Source: Dehalococcoidia bacterium (lineage in GTDB: Bacteria; Chloroflexota; Dehalococcoidia; Lucifugimonadales; Lucifugimonadaceae). From it: a stretch of 40,212 bases of DNA. Below are positions 24,378 to 32,706 of the stretch, piece after piece. Location of the stretch: NCBI GenBank assembly GCA_030747175.1, contig JASLLE010000017.1, positions 1-40,212 of the forward strand. The letters run 5' to 3'. Every line of letters begins with the position of its first letter. Positions within the stretch are counted from its first letter, which is position 1. The position numbers and the translations under genes were made by a program. The notes under the pieces are model-generated. The model was not told where the DNA came from and did no database searches. It was given only the letters and a program-made list of their open reading frames with translations.

Positions 24378-24427
24378 AAAAAAAAGCGCCCCTGCGGTCC
24401 ACATGAGTGGGGGGTGGGCAGGGGCGC
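24378..24427 (-). terminator. Intrinsic terminator of the EtfD-like/methyltransferase transcript
   Basis: Read on the minus strand, GCGCCCCTGC, a 22-base loop (itself holding CCAC/GTGG) and GCAGGGGCGC form a perfect 10-bp stem followed by eight T. It lies about 135 bp past the methyltransferase stop. Confidence 0.85.
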
Positions 24428-24562
24428 CAGGAGCAACCCTGGGGGAACAGGGCTGACCCGGACATTAGCGTTTCCCAGCCGTCCCCCATAGCTAAACGCG
24501 ATGCGGATTTAAACGGTTACGGATAGTTTTCCCGGTTCGATCGTCCGGATCAATCGCCCGGA

Positions 24563-25474
24563 TCAGGTGCCCGCGATGGCCTCGGCGATCCGTTCCTCGG
24601 CTATCGCACAGTATTCCGCAGACGTGTCGTATCCGACGTAGCGTCTTCCGGCGATCGCGGCCGCAATCGCGGTTGCGCCCGTGCCTATGAAGGGATCGAG
24701 GACCACATCTCCGGTGAATGTGTATAGCTGGATCAGCCTGCGCGGCAGTTCGACCGGGAATGGGGCGGGGTGGCTGGCGCGTTTCGCTGACTGGGGGCTG
24801 AAGCGCCAGACAGATTTTGTGGACTCCAGAAAATCTTCTTTGCCGATCGTGTTCTCACTGCCGTTTGGCGCTCGCCTTCCGAAACCCGTCTTCGGGTGCG
24901 GCTTTTGGAAAATCAGAATGTACTCATGCGTGTCCCGGAGCGTGGGGTTTGAGGCCGACATCCAGCTTCCCCATGCGGTCGATGTTCCGGCCCCGGCGCC
25001 CTTGTCCCATATGATCTCGCCACGCATCTGGAAGCCGGTTTCGGCGGCGTCTGCAATGACGTAGGCGTGTAGCGGGATGTAGGGCTTGCGGCCAAGGTTC
25101 GCCACGTTCACGCATGCCCGGCCGCCCGGCGCCGTCACGCGCCATGTCTCCGCGAGCACCCGGCGCAGCAGGTCGCGGTAATCGTCCATCGTCAGGTCTT
25201 CGTCGTACTCCTTGCCAACGTTGTAGGGCGGCGACGTGACCATCAGGTGCACGCTGCCGTCCGGCAACTCGTGCATGTCTTCGCTGCTGTGGGCGTATAT
25301 CCGGTCCAGGGAATCTTCTGGAGCGGTCTGCTCTACGCCGACGTTTGAGGCGTCGATCTCGGGCTGGAAAGCGCGCGCGTAATAGGCCGATGCATCGTGC
25401 GATATCCGGCCGCCCGCGCCGAACGAGCTGGTACTCGTCGCTTTACGTCTGGCGGGTGAGTCACGGGTTGACAT
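24563..25474 (-). CDS. Site-specific DNA methyltransferase (beta-class, N4-C or N6-A)
   Basis: The protein of about 303 residues has the amino-methyltransferase catalytic motif IV as VHLMVTSPPYNVGKEYDEDL near residue 75, with the SAM-binding motif I (VVLDPFIGTGATAIAAAIAG) at the C-terminal end; this order defines the beta class. The TSPPY form is common in N4-cytosine enzymes but also occurs in N6-adenine ones. No restriction endonuclease lies beside it, so it looks like an orphan methylase. A longer frame upstream overlaps the Fe-S oxidoreductase; the ATG at 25474, seven bases after that gene's stop, is preferred. The target sequence is unknown. Confidence 0.9.
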   Translation of the reverse strand: MSTRDSPARRKATSTSSFGAGGRISHDASAYYARAFQPEIDASNVGVEQTAPEDSLDRIYAHSSEDMHELPDGSVHLMVTSPPYNVGKEYDEDLTMDDYRDLLRRVLAETWRVTAPGGRACVNVANLGRKPYIPLHAYVIADAAETGFQMRGEIIWDKGAGAGTSTAWGSWMSASNPTLRDTHEYILIFQKPHPKTGFGRRAPNGSENTIGKEDFLESTKSVWRFSPQSAKRASHPAPFPVELPRRLIQLYTFTGDVVLDPFIGTGATAIAAAIAGRRYVGYDTSAEYCAIAEERIAEAIAGT

Positions 25475-25481
25475 AGACGTC

Positions 25482-27632
25482 TTAATCCGCCGATCCAACC
25501 GGGTCAGACGCCGGTGATTCCGTGGTTGCTCCCGGGACGGAATTCGAACCGGAACCCTCAAAACTCGCGTCCATGATCTCCAGCAGGTCTTTTGCCGTCT
25601 TCGTGTCTTCCACGCCTTTCGATCCGATCCCCTCTTCCATCATCTGGAGGCAGAATGGGCAGGACATAGAGACCGATTCGCCGTCCGTCTCAAGGAACTG
25701 GTCGGTTCGCATGTGATTGATGCGGGTTCCCTCTTCCTCCATCCACATCCGGCCGCCGCCGGCCCCGCAGCAGAAGCCACGCTCCTTGCAGCGGTTCATC
25801 TCGATAACCTCCAACCCCGGGATCGCCGCCGCGATCCGTCTCGGCGCATCGTAAATACCGTTGTGACGCCCGAGGTAACAGGAATCGTGATACGTCGTCT
25901 TTTCCGCGCTCACCGTCGCCAGCGCTCGCAGCTTGCCGTCATCGATCAGTCCCGCCATGTACTCCGAGTAGTGCTGCACATCGAACACGCCGCCGAATTG
26001 CGGGTACTCGTTCTTCATCGTGTTGAAGCAGTGCGGGCATGTCGTCAGTATCGTCTTCGGATTGATCGCCTTGAGCGTCCCGATGTTCGTTTCGGCGAGG
26101 ATCTGGAACAGGTACTCGTTGCCCATGCGCCGGGCCGGGTCGCCCGTGCAGGTCTCCGAATTGCCCAGCACGGCGTAGTTGACGCCCGCTTTCCTGAGGA
26201 TGGATGCGGCGGCCCGTGTCACCTGCACGTTTCGGTCCACTAGCGCACCGGTGCAGCCGACCCAGAGCAGTACGTCCGCGTTCGGGTTCTCTTCGATCGT
26301 CGGGACGTCCTGCCCCTCCATCCAGCTTGTGCGGGTCAGGGTCGTACCCTGCCAGGGGTGCCCGCGCTGCTCAAGGTTCAGCAGCGCCGCCTGTGCGGTC
26401 TCGGGAAGGCGTGACTCCTCAAGGACGAGGTAACGGCGCATGTCCACAATCGTGTCGATGTGGTTGATAAATACCGGGCAAGCCTCGACACACGCCCCGC
26501 AGGAAGTGCAGGACCAGAGCACGTCCTCCGTGATCACTCCGCCCGTCATCGCCGGCTCGGCGGGTGGCGCGCTCTCGTCCTCCGGCATCGCCAGCAGAAC
26601 CGGCGCTCGCTCCGCCATGAAAACCTTCATGTCCTGCACCACGCCGCGCGGGGAAAGCGGTTTCTCGGACGCCCACGCCGGGCACTGTTCCTCACAGCGC
26701 CCGCAGTTTGTGCAGGCGTCAAAGTTCATGTTCTGCCACCACGTGAAGTCCGTGATGTCCTTTGCACCGAAGGTCTCAAGCGTCTCGAAATCGCCCATCG
26801 GTTTGAGCGCGCCGCGCGACTTTCTGGGCCGAAGGAAGATGTTGGCCGGGCTGACCATGATGTGCGACAGGTGCTTGTAGCCGACTGCGATGTATACGAA
26901 CCCGGCGGTGAAGATGGCGGCGTGGGACCACCACATGACGGCCTGCAGGTCTTTCATGCCGGAGGCGGAGAAGCCGATCCCGTCGAGCCCTTTGGCGAAC
27001 GCCCAGCCGACGGGAGACCAGCCGGCGACGCCCGGGTCGTAGAACCTTGTGTCCGCGGGGTTGAGTTCGGTGGCGCCGATCCGTGCGCCTTCGACCAGGA
27101 AACCGGTCAACAGGATCAACCCGAGGTATCCGAGAACGATGGCGTTATCGGAGTAGGAGTGGAGTCGATTGGGGCGCACGACGTAGCGGCGAATCGCCGC
27201 CATCGTTAGACCGATCGTCGCCAGTACGCCGCCGAATATGTCCCATGTGAAACCGAGGGCGACCCGGTACTCCACGGTCGGAAACTCCCGGTGGAGGTAC
27301 TTCTCGACGTTGAACTCGATCGCCGCGATCGTTGTCGCGACGAGGAGGATCATGAAGCCCCAGAAGATGGAGAAGTGCATGATCCCCGGGTAAAGCTCAC
27401 GCTTCATGAACTTCCTGTGGGTCAGTAGATCGACCACGCCCAGCCCGATGAACTCACGGACGCGGGGGCCCATCGGTCCGAAGTCTTCGATGGGCTTGCC
27501 GAGTCGCCACATGAGTGACCGCCGGCGGATGCCGTACACAATCGCCGCCAGGACGATGGGCGCAGCCAGGTAGACGAGGATGGCTGGCAGCGGGTAGCCG
27601 ATGTTCCAGAAATCCTCACGTCCGGGGGGCAT
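25482..27632 (-). CDS. EtfD-like membrane Fe-S oxidoreductase
   Basis: The 716-residue protein has an N-terminal membrane part with about six hydrophobic segments (residues 10-270), resembling the heme-binding gamma subunit of nitrate reductase. Next come two ferredoxin-type clusters (CTNCGRCEEQCPAW and CTSCGACVEACPVF), then CCG domains with GNSETCTGDPARRMG, CPHCFNTMKNEYP and ERGFCCGAGGGRMW. This matches EtfD/HdrD-type enzymes that pass electrons from electron-transfer flavoprotein to menaquinone during acyl-CoA dehydrogenation, which fits the crotonases and acyl-CoA ligase in the window. No etfA or etfB lies nearby. GAGGAG five bases before the ATG fixes the start. The methyltransferase follows after seven bases. 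Confidence 0.9.
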   Translation of the reverse strand: MPPGREDFWNIGYPLPAILVYLAAPIVLAAIVYGIRRRSLMWRLGKPIEDFGPMGPRVREFIGLGVVDLLTHRKFMKRELYPGIMHFSIFWGFMILLVATTIAAIEFNVEKYLHREFPTVEYRVALGFTWDIFGGVLATIGLTMAAIRRYVVRPNRLHSYSDNAIVLGYLGLILLTGFLVEGARIGATELNPADTRFYDPGVAGWSPVGWAFAKGLDGIGFSASGMKDLQAVMWWSHAAIFTAGFVYIAVGYKHLSHIMVSPANIFLRPRKSRGALKPMGDFETLETFGAKDITDFTWWQNMNFDACTNCGRCEEQCPAWASEKPLSPRGVVQDMKVFMAERAPVLLAMPEDESAPPAEPAMTGGVITEDVLWSCTSCGACVEACPVFINHIDTIVDMRRYLVLEESRLPETAQAALLNLEQRGHPWQGTTLTRTSWMEGQDVPTIEENPNADVLLWVGCTGALVDRNVQVTRAAASILRKAGVNYAVLGNSETCTGDPARRMGNEYLFQILAETNIGTLKAINPKTILTTCPHCFNTMKNEYPQFGGVFDVQHYSEYMAGLIDDGKLRALATVSAEKTTYHDSCYLGRHNGIYDAPRRIAAAIPGLEVIEMNRCKERGFCCGAGGGRMWMEEEGTRINHMRTDQFLETDGESVSMSCPFCLQMMEEGIGSKGVEDTKTAKDLLEIMDASFEGSGSNSVPGATTESPASDPVGSAD

Positions 27633-27733
27633 TCATGCTCCTCAAGTCTTCGGGGTGTTGAGCGTTGGTGATAACACGCCGTTCATGCCAGAACATCGGG
27701 CGACGGACTGGCATCCGCCGCCGCTCGTCTTTC

Positions 27734-27774
27734 TCCTTCCGTGGAAGGATCAGGATGCCGACCGAGAGACTCGG
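27734..27774. repeat. Paired short hairpins between ubiA-like and etfD-like genes
   Basis: TCCTTCC-GT-GGAAGGA (27734-27749) and CCGAG-AGA-CTCGG (27762-27774) lie downstream of the UbiA-like gene and upstream of the EtfD-like gene, both minus-strand. Neither has a T-run. A similar TCCTTC/GAAGGA hairpin sits near 24249 beside a dispersed repeat. Confidence 0.35.
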
Positions 27775-27881
27775 AATCGGGCATGAGGACAAAGACAGAA
27801 CCGCCTCAATACCTCTTGCGTGCGTGTTCCCCTTCGGATCAGACGAAAGCGTACCCGTTGCCCGCGCGTAAGGTAAGGGCG

Positions 27882-28877
27882 TTAATTGAGGCCGAGAACA
27901 AGTGCGGCGGTGGCGAGCCACAGCATGATGGTCACCAGGAGTGCCGGGTCTCGCACCAGCAACTCCTCCGGGGATTCACCCATGTCTTTCCGATATCCCA
28001 GGTACAGGTAGCGGAACAGCCCGTAGGCCACGAACGGGACGGTCAGCATCATGGAGTTGTTGTCCGGGAGGTTTACGTCCGGGAGGAAACTTCCGCTGAA
28101 TGAGTAGAGCGTGTACGCCATGAGGGTGGTCGGCGCGACGACCGCCACCAGCCGGTCGATAAGCTCGACGTTGTACTCGCCGAGGATGGGCCGCTGGCGT
28201 GTGGCGTTTGTGCCGGCGGAGACCAGTTCCGCCCGGCGCTTTATTAACGCTATCAACAGCGCGCCGGAGGCCGTACAGACGTAAAGCCAGGGCGAGATGG
28301 TCAACTGGAGTTCGATCTGGTCCGGTCCGTCCCCCAGTTTGAAGCCGTTGATCGCTTCCGAACCGGCCACCGCCCGCAAAACGAACCCGGCCGCGACGGT
28401 CGCCACATCAAGGATTACCGCGCTCTTCAAGATCAGGTTGTAGGCCTGTGAGAGGCCGAAGTACCCCAGGACGACCAGGCCGAAAGAGGTGCTGACGGCA
28501 AACCCGGCGGCGACGGCGCCGATCAGCAACACTATCGCCGCGCCCCACGCGACGCCGGCCGGCACGATGCCCGACGCTATCGGCCGGAATCGCTTGTCCG
28601 GGTGCGCCCGATCACGCTCGGCGTCGAACAGATCGTTGACGATATAGACGACGCCGCTCACGATGACGAAGACCAGCGTTGCCGCTACGCTGGTCGCCAC
28701 GAGGCGGATCATGCCCTCGACTTGGTCCTGATCCCACCATTTGTTTACGGTGAAAAACAACGCGACCAGGACAAGCCCGTTCTTGGGGGCCTGTCTCGGC
28801 CGCATCGACCGGATAATTCCGTACAGGACAGCCGCCGGCGAGCCGGGGCGGCGATCTGTCGCAGGAGCGCTTGCCAT
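27882..28877 (-). CDS. UbiA-family prenyltransferase, DPPR synthase-like
   Basis: The protein of about 331 residues has around eight membrane segments. It carries the Asp-rich motif VNDLFDAERDRAHPDKRFRP followed by IASG, and a second loop KRRAELVSAGTNATRQRPIL then GEYN. Both are characteristic of decaprenyl-phosphate phosphoribosyltransferases (the Rv3806c type), which make polyprenyl-phosphoribose for arabinose-containing wall polymers. Ordinary quinone-pathway UbiA/MenA enzymes lack this second signature, so DPPR synthase is the better guess. An ATG at 28910 is an alternative start. It is divergent from tlyA with about 130 bp between. Confidence 0.85.
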   Translation of the reverse strand: MASAPATDRRPGSPAAVLYGIIRSMRPRQAPKNGLVLVALFFTVNKWWDQDQVEGMIRLVATSVAATLVFVIVSGVVYIVNDLFDAERDRAHPDKRFRPIASGIVPAGVAWGAAIVLLIGAVAAGFAVSTSFGLVVLGYFGLSQAYNLILKSAVILDVATVAAGFVLRAVAGSEAINGFKLGDGPDQIELQLTISPWLYVCTASGALLIALIKRRAELVSAGTNATRQRPILGEYNVELIDRLVAVVAPTTLMAYTLYSFSGSFLPDVNLPDNNSMMLTVPFVAYGLFRYLYLGYRKDMGESPEELLVRDPALLVTIMLWLATAALVLGLN

Positions 28878-29006
28878 CAATCGGATGATACCGGACAGCA
28901 CCCCCGCCACACATACCGAATTCAGGAACCGATCCCCGCATCGTACGGTTGTGTGTGGAGTTCGGCGGGCGCCCTGTACCCGCCGTCCTGATGCCGGGGT
29001 GGCGGC

Positions 29007-29789
29007 GTGAGCCCGCGCAGACGATTACGACTCGACCGGTTGATGGTCGATAAGGGCCTTGCCGGGACGCTCGAAGAGGCGCGAGCGCTTGTGATGGCGG
29101 GCGATGTTTCCCTGCCGGGAACTCACGGCCGGCCCACCGCGGGGCAGGGTGTGAGGGAGAGCCAGGAGATCGCTCTGCGGTCACGGCCACGGTTCGTTTC
29201 GCGCGGCGGGGAAAAGCTGTCTCACGCGCTGGGGTGTTTCGGCGTCGATCCCGCGGGCATGACCGTGCTGGATGTCGGGGCGTCGACCGGCGGCTTCACG
29301 GACTGCGTCCTCCAGAACGGCGCCGCCCGCGTGTATGCGGTGGATGCCGGGCGCGCGCAACTCCATTCGCGACTGGTCGCGGATGACCGGGTCGTGTCGA
29401 TGGAGGGAGTGAACGCGCGTGATCCGTTTCCCCTCCCGGATCCGGTCGATCTCATCGTGGGTGATGTGTCGTTCATATCCCTGCAGGTCATCCTGCCGCC
29501 GGTGTTCGAGCACCTGCGACAGGGGGGGCGGGCGATAGTGTTGTTCAAGCCGCAGTTCGAAGCACGACGGGAGGAGGTCCCGCGCGGCGGCGTCATCCGC
29601 GACCCGGCGTTCAGGGCGCGCTTGTTAGGGCGATTCGTCGCGTGGTTGACGGGAAACGGGATCCGAATTCGGGGATTAACCCGGTCGCCGATTCTCGGGG
29701 ACGCCGGCAACGTCGAATTCTTGTTCTGGCTTGAGCCGCCGGATTCCCGCGCGCGGGCCATGATCTGTGCGCGTCCATGCGAACATTAA
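29007..29789 (+). CDS. tlyA: TlyA family rRNA (cytidine-2'-O)-methyltransferase
   Basis: The 260-residue protein has an N-terminal S4 RNA-binding domain (RRRLRLDRLMVDKGLAGTLE) and an FtsJ-like Rossmann domain with FVSRGGEKLSHAL, the SAM motif VLDVGASTGGFTDCVLQNGA, VDLIVGDVSFISLQVILPP and the catalytic-region lysine in VLFKPQFE. TlyA 2'-O-methylates cytidines of 16S and, in some bacteria, 23S rRNA and affects capreomycin sensitivity. The start is GTG at 29007 with GGGGTGG upstream. The length is normal. Confidence 0.94.
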   Translation: MSPRRRLRLDRLMVDKGLAGTLEEARALVMAGDVSLPGTHGRPTAGQGVRESQEIALRSRPRFVSRGGEKLSHALGCFGVDPAGMTVLDVGASTGGFTDCVLQNGAARVYAVDAGRAQLHSRLVADDRVVSMEGVNARDPFPLPDPVDLIVGDVSFISLQVILPPVFEHLRQGGRAIVLFKPQFEARREEVPRGGVIRDPAFRARLLGRFVAWLTGNGIRIRGLTRSPILGDAGNVEFLFWLEPPDSRARAMICARPCEH

Positions 29790-29957
29790 GAATAGCGCGC
29801 CGTCCGGGATTGCCAGGGGGATGAAGGAAAAAATCGCGTAAAGAACGGACTATCGGATGAAACCCCGGCGGGGGTACCATAGGGTTGCTCTCGGCGACGT
29901 AATTCCCGGCCCCCGCAAGCGCGGCGGCGCCACGGGAGCAGCGCACCGCAAGGTCAA

Positions 29958-31406
29958 TTGCCGCATCCCACCCGGCCCTACCAGATTGACGGTGACAGGC
30001 CCCGAGAGGCCTGTGGAGTCGTCGGCGTCTACGCGCCGGGCGACGATGTTGCCAATGTCGCTTATTTCGGGCTGTTCGCATTGCAGCATCGCGGTCAGGA
30101 GTCGGCGGGGATCGCGACGGCGGACGGCCGGAACATGGTGCTCCATACCGCCATGGGCCTTGTCGCACAGGCGTTTCGGGAAGAAGACCTGGAACGCCTG
30201 ACCGGTCACATCGCCATCGGCCACACCCGGTATTCCACGACCGGAGCGCCCCGGCGATCAAATGCACAGCCGATCGTCGCCCACGGCGAAAACGGGCTGA
30301 CCCTGGCGCTGGGGCATAACGGCAACGTGATTAATGCGGCGCCCCTGCGCACCGAACTGGAAGAGTGGGGATCCAACTTCACCGGCACTTCCGATACCGA
30401 AGTGATTGCCGAGATGTACGCAAAGGCGCCCGCGACTACATGGGAAGAACGCTCGGCGTACTGCATGCGACGCCTCAAAGGCGCCTATTCGCTGGTGATA
30501 ATGACGAAAGACCAGCTGGTTGGCGTTCGTGATCCGCTCGGGATTCGTCCCCTCTGCATCGGCAAGTTCGGCGAGGGTTACATCCTGGCTTCCGAAAGCT
30601 GCGCCATAGATCATGTCGGCGGCGAATTCATCAGGGAGGTCGAACCCGGCGAGACTATCGTGATCGACGAGAACGGATTCGAGTCATTCACGTGGTCCGG
30701 CGCACGCGAGAAGCACGCGATGTGCATCTTTGAGCACATCTATTTCGCCCGGCCAGACAGCATCCTCAACGGTAACCTGAGCCAGGCAACTCGGGCCGAT
30801 ATGGGCGCCGAGTTGGCCCGGGAGCATCCCGCAGAGGCTGATATGGTGATCGGCGTGCCGGATTCGGCGATTCCCCACGCCGTTGGCTACGCGAACGAGA
30901 TCGGCATCCCTTACGGGGAGGGTCTTGTCAGGAACCGTTACGTCGGGCGTACATTCATTCAACCTTCCCAGCGCATGCGGGACATCGGCGTGGGCATGAA
31001 GTTCAACGCGCTGCCTGAAGTGATCGCCGGGAAACGGCTGGTCGTGGTCGAGGACAGCATCGTTCGCGGTACCACCAAGTCACGTGTCGTGAAACTGCTT
31101 CGCAATGCCGGCGCCGCCGAAATCCATGTCCGGATCGCCTCTCCGCCCATCGTTTCCACCTGTCATTTCGGCGTCGATATGGCGACCCTGGACGAACTGA
31201 TCGCTGCTCGGAAGTCGGTGGACGAGATCAGGGAGGCGATCGGCGCCGACTCGCTCGGGTATCTGAGCGTCGAGGGGTTGAGAAAATCGGTCCAGGCCGG
31301 GCCCGGAACCTTCTGCAACGGTTGCTTCACCGGGAAGTACCCCATCCCGGTCCAGCTCGAGATGGACAAGTTGGAGTTTGAAGGGGTGGGCGCGGCCAAC
31401 GATTAG
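29958..31406 (+). CDS. purF: Amidophosphoribosyltransferase
   Basis: The 482-residue enzyme makes 5-phosphoribosylamine from PRPP and glutamine, the first step of purine synthesis. The glutaminase nucleophile is Cys19 in PREACGVVGVYAP, so an 18-residue propeptide is probably removed. FGLFALQHRGQESAGI and GHTRYSTTGAP follow. The C-terminal part has the PRPP motif VVVEDSIVRGTTKSR. Cysteines in CIFEHIYFARPDS, TCHFGVDM and GTFCNGCFTGKYP match the ligands of the 4Fe-4S, Bacillus-type enzyme. The start is TTG at 29958, the only start fitting the propeptide. It leads a purF-purM-purH series on the same strand. Confidence 0.96.
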   Translation: MPHPTRPYQIDGDRPREACGVVGVYAPGDDVANVAYFGLFALQHRGQESAGIATADGRNMVLHTAMGLVAQAFREEDLERLTGHIAIGHTRYSTTGAPRRSNAQPIVAHGENGLTLALGHNGNVINAAPLRTELEEWGSNFTGTSDTEVIAEMYAKAPATTWEERSAYCMRRLKGAYSLVIMTKDQLVGVRDPLGIRPLCIGKFGEGYILASESCAIDHVGGEFIREVEPGETIVIDENGFESFTWSGAREKHAMCIFEHIYFARPDSILNGNLSQATRADMGAELAREHPAEADMVIGVPDSAIPHAVGYANEIGIPYGEGLVRNRYVGRTFIQPSQRMRDIGVGMKFNALPEVIAGKRLVVVEDSIVRGTTKSRVVKLLRNAGAAEIHVRIASPPIVSTCHFGVDMATLDELIAARKSVDEIREAIGADSLGYLSVEGLRKSVQAGPGTFCNGCFTGKYPIPVQLEMDKLEFEGVGAAND

Positions 31407-31549
31407 CCGCGCGTGGGTCCGGTTTATCCTGCGGACACCGGAATTTCCCGGAACGCTATGAATTCGGCCAATCCCGGACTCCGAATCTCTTCGTAAATGA
31501 CTTTCGCCCGAAGCTGGGGCGTAATAAGCTGAACCCGTTGTCGACCCCC

Positions 31550-31575
31550 GGCGTTTGTCCGATTCTCTAAACGCC
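31550..31575. repeat. Inverted repeat between purF and purM
   Basis: GGCGTTT (31550-31556) and AAACGCC (31569-31575) form a 7-bp inverted repeat with a 12-base loop in the 217-bp gap before purM. It could be an operator or a 3'-end hairpin of purF; no T-run follows. Confidence 0.35.
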
Positions 31576-31623
31576 AGGATATCTCCCAGACCCCTTGAAT
31601 CATGAGGTAGTGGCCGCACCTAT

Positions 31624-32649
31624 ATGACCGCCAACACCTACCGGGCAGCGGGAGTCGATCTAGACGCCGCGAGCGCGCTCAAGGATCGCATTAAATCAGC
31701 CGCCGGAGTGACTTTCGGCGGTCGCGTAATTGGTCGGCCGGGCTTTTTCGCCGGCGTATACGAGCGCTCTCCCGGCGACGATCTGCTGATGGCCGCCAGC
31801 GCCGATGGGGTGGGGACGAAGATCGCCGTCGGTCAGGCCGCCGGGAAATACCGCGGCCTCGGGATGGACCTGGTTAATCACTGCGTCAACGACCTGCTGA
31901 CGACCGGCGCACGCCCTGCCTTCTTCCTGGACTACATCGGCCTCGGTCACGCCGAGCGGGAAGACGCCGTTGAGATTGCGGAAGGAATGGCGCAGGCCTG
32001 CGCCGCGGCTGGATGCGTGCTTCTTGGCGGAGAGACCGCGGTCATGCCGGGGCTGTATGCGGGAGACGATCTCGATGTCGTGGGATTCATCGCCGGATAC
32101 GTGCAGCGTTCGGATCTCCTCGGTAGTGAAGATGCCGAGATCGGCGACGTATTGATCGGCGTACCCTCCAACAGCCCGCACACCAACGGCTACTCGCTCA
32201 TCCGCCGAGTATTCGATACAGACAACCATCCGGCCGTGTTGAACGAGACCGAGTGGTCGCCGGACCTGGGACGATCTCTCGGGGACGCTCTGCTGGAACC
32301 TCACCGGAGCTACCTCGACGTGCTCACGCCGGTTCTCGGGATGATCCGGGGCATGGCGCACATAACCGGCGGCGGCGTGTTCGAGAACATCCCACGCTCG
32401 CTCCCGGAGGGCTTTGGGGCCGACATCGATCTATCGAGCTGGGAGGTTCCGCCGCTTTTCCGCCTGATCCAGGAGCAGGGCGATGTTGACCGTGACGAGA
32501 TGTTCCGCGTCTTCAACATGGGCCTCGGCATGGTGCTGCTGGCATCGTCAGACCGGGCGGCCGAGATTATGGACCTGGTACCCGATTCCTGGATTGCGGG
32601 CCGGGTCGTTGAGCGTGAAGCGGGCGTGGAACAGGTAGCCCTTATTTAA
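31624..32649 (+). CDS. purM: Phosphoribosylformylglycinamidine cyclo-ligase (AIR synthetase)
   Basis: The 341-residue enzyme shows the PurM pattern: YRAAGVDLDAASALKDRIK at the start, ASADGVGTKIAVGQAAGKY, GMDLVNHCVNDLLTTGARPA followed by FFLDYIG, GCVLLGGETAVMPG and later AHITGGGVFENIPRSLPEG. It closes the imidazole ring of AIR with ATP in purine synthesis. It lies 217 bp after purF and at most 57 bp before purH on the same strand. The length is normal. Confidence 0.97.
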   Translation: MTANTYRAAGVDLDAASALKDRIKSAAGVTFGGRVIGRPGFFAGVYERSPGDDLLMAASADGVGTKIAVGQAAGKYRGLGMDLVNHCVNDLLTTGARPAFFLDYIGLGHAEREDAVEIAEGMAQACAAAGCVLLGGETAVMPGLYAGDDLDVVGFIAGYVQRSDLLGSEDAEIGDVLIGVPSNSPHTNGYSLIRRVFDTDNHPAVLNETEWSPDLGRSLGDALLEPHRSYLDVLTPVLGMIRGMAHITGGGVFENIPRSLPEGFGADIDLSSWEVPPLFRLIQEQGDVDRDEMFRVFNMGLGMVLLASSDRAAEIMDLVPDSWIAGRVVEREAGVEQVALI

Positions 32650-32706
32650 TCGGTGGCCGGCGATTCGGTCACAACGGACGGATCTCGAAATCTATGCGGG
32701 GTCCGT

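Larger units (their letters stand above)
23932..24562. other. Non-coding gap, 631 bp
   Basis: The gap separates the methyltransferase stop (24563) from the upstream paralogue of the winged-helix/CheX pair, all minus strand. It holds a promoter (24009-24037), one dispersed hairpin repeat (24281-24330), a strong minus-strand terminator (24378-24427), a small CCCTG/CAGGG hairpin (24437-24452), and 110 bp between that hairpin and the methyltransferase stop in which I see no gene. Short open frames here cross the hairpins and do not look coding. Confidence 0.65.

Noticed and set aside
24103-24489. Open frames across the gap before the methyltransferase
   Set aside because: They run through the terminator stem and the dispersed hairpin repeat, and their products are Pro/Arg-rich with no motif.
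24378-24490. SRP RNA, tmRNA or RNase P RNA
   Set aside because: The SRP core (GGAAGG...AGCAGCC), the tmRNA ends and the RNase P conserved blocks were all looked for and are absent. Only the terminator is firm.
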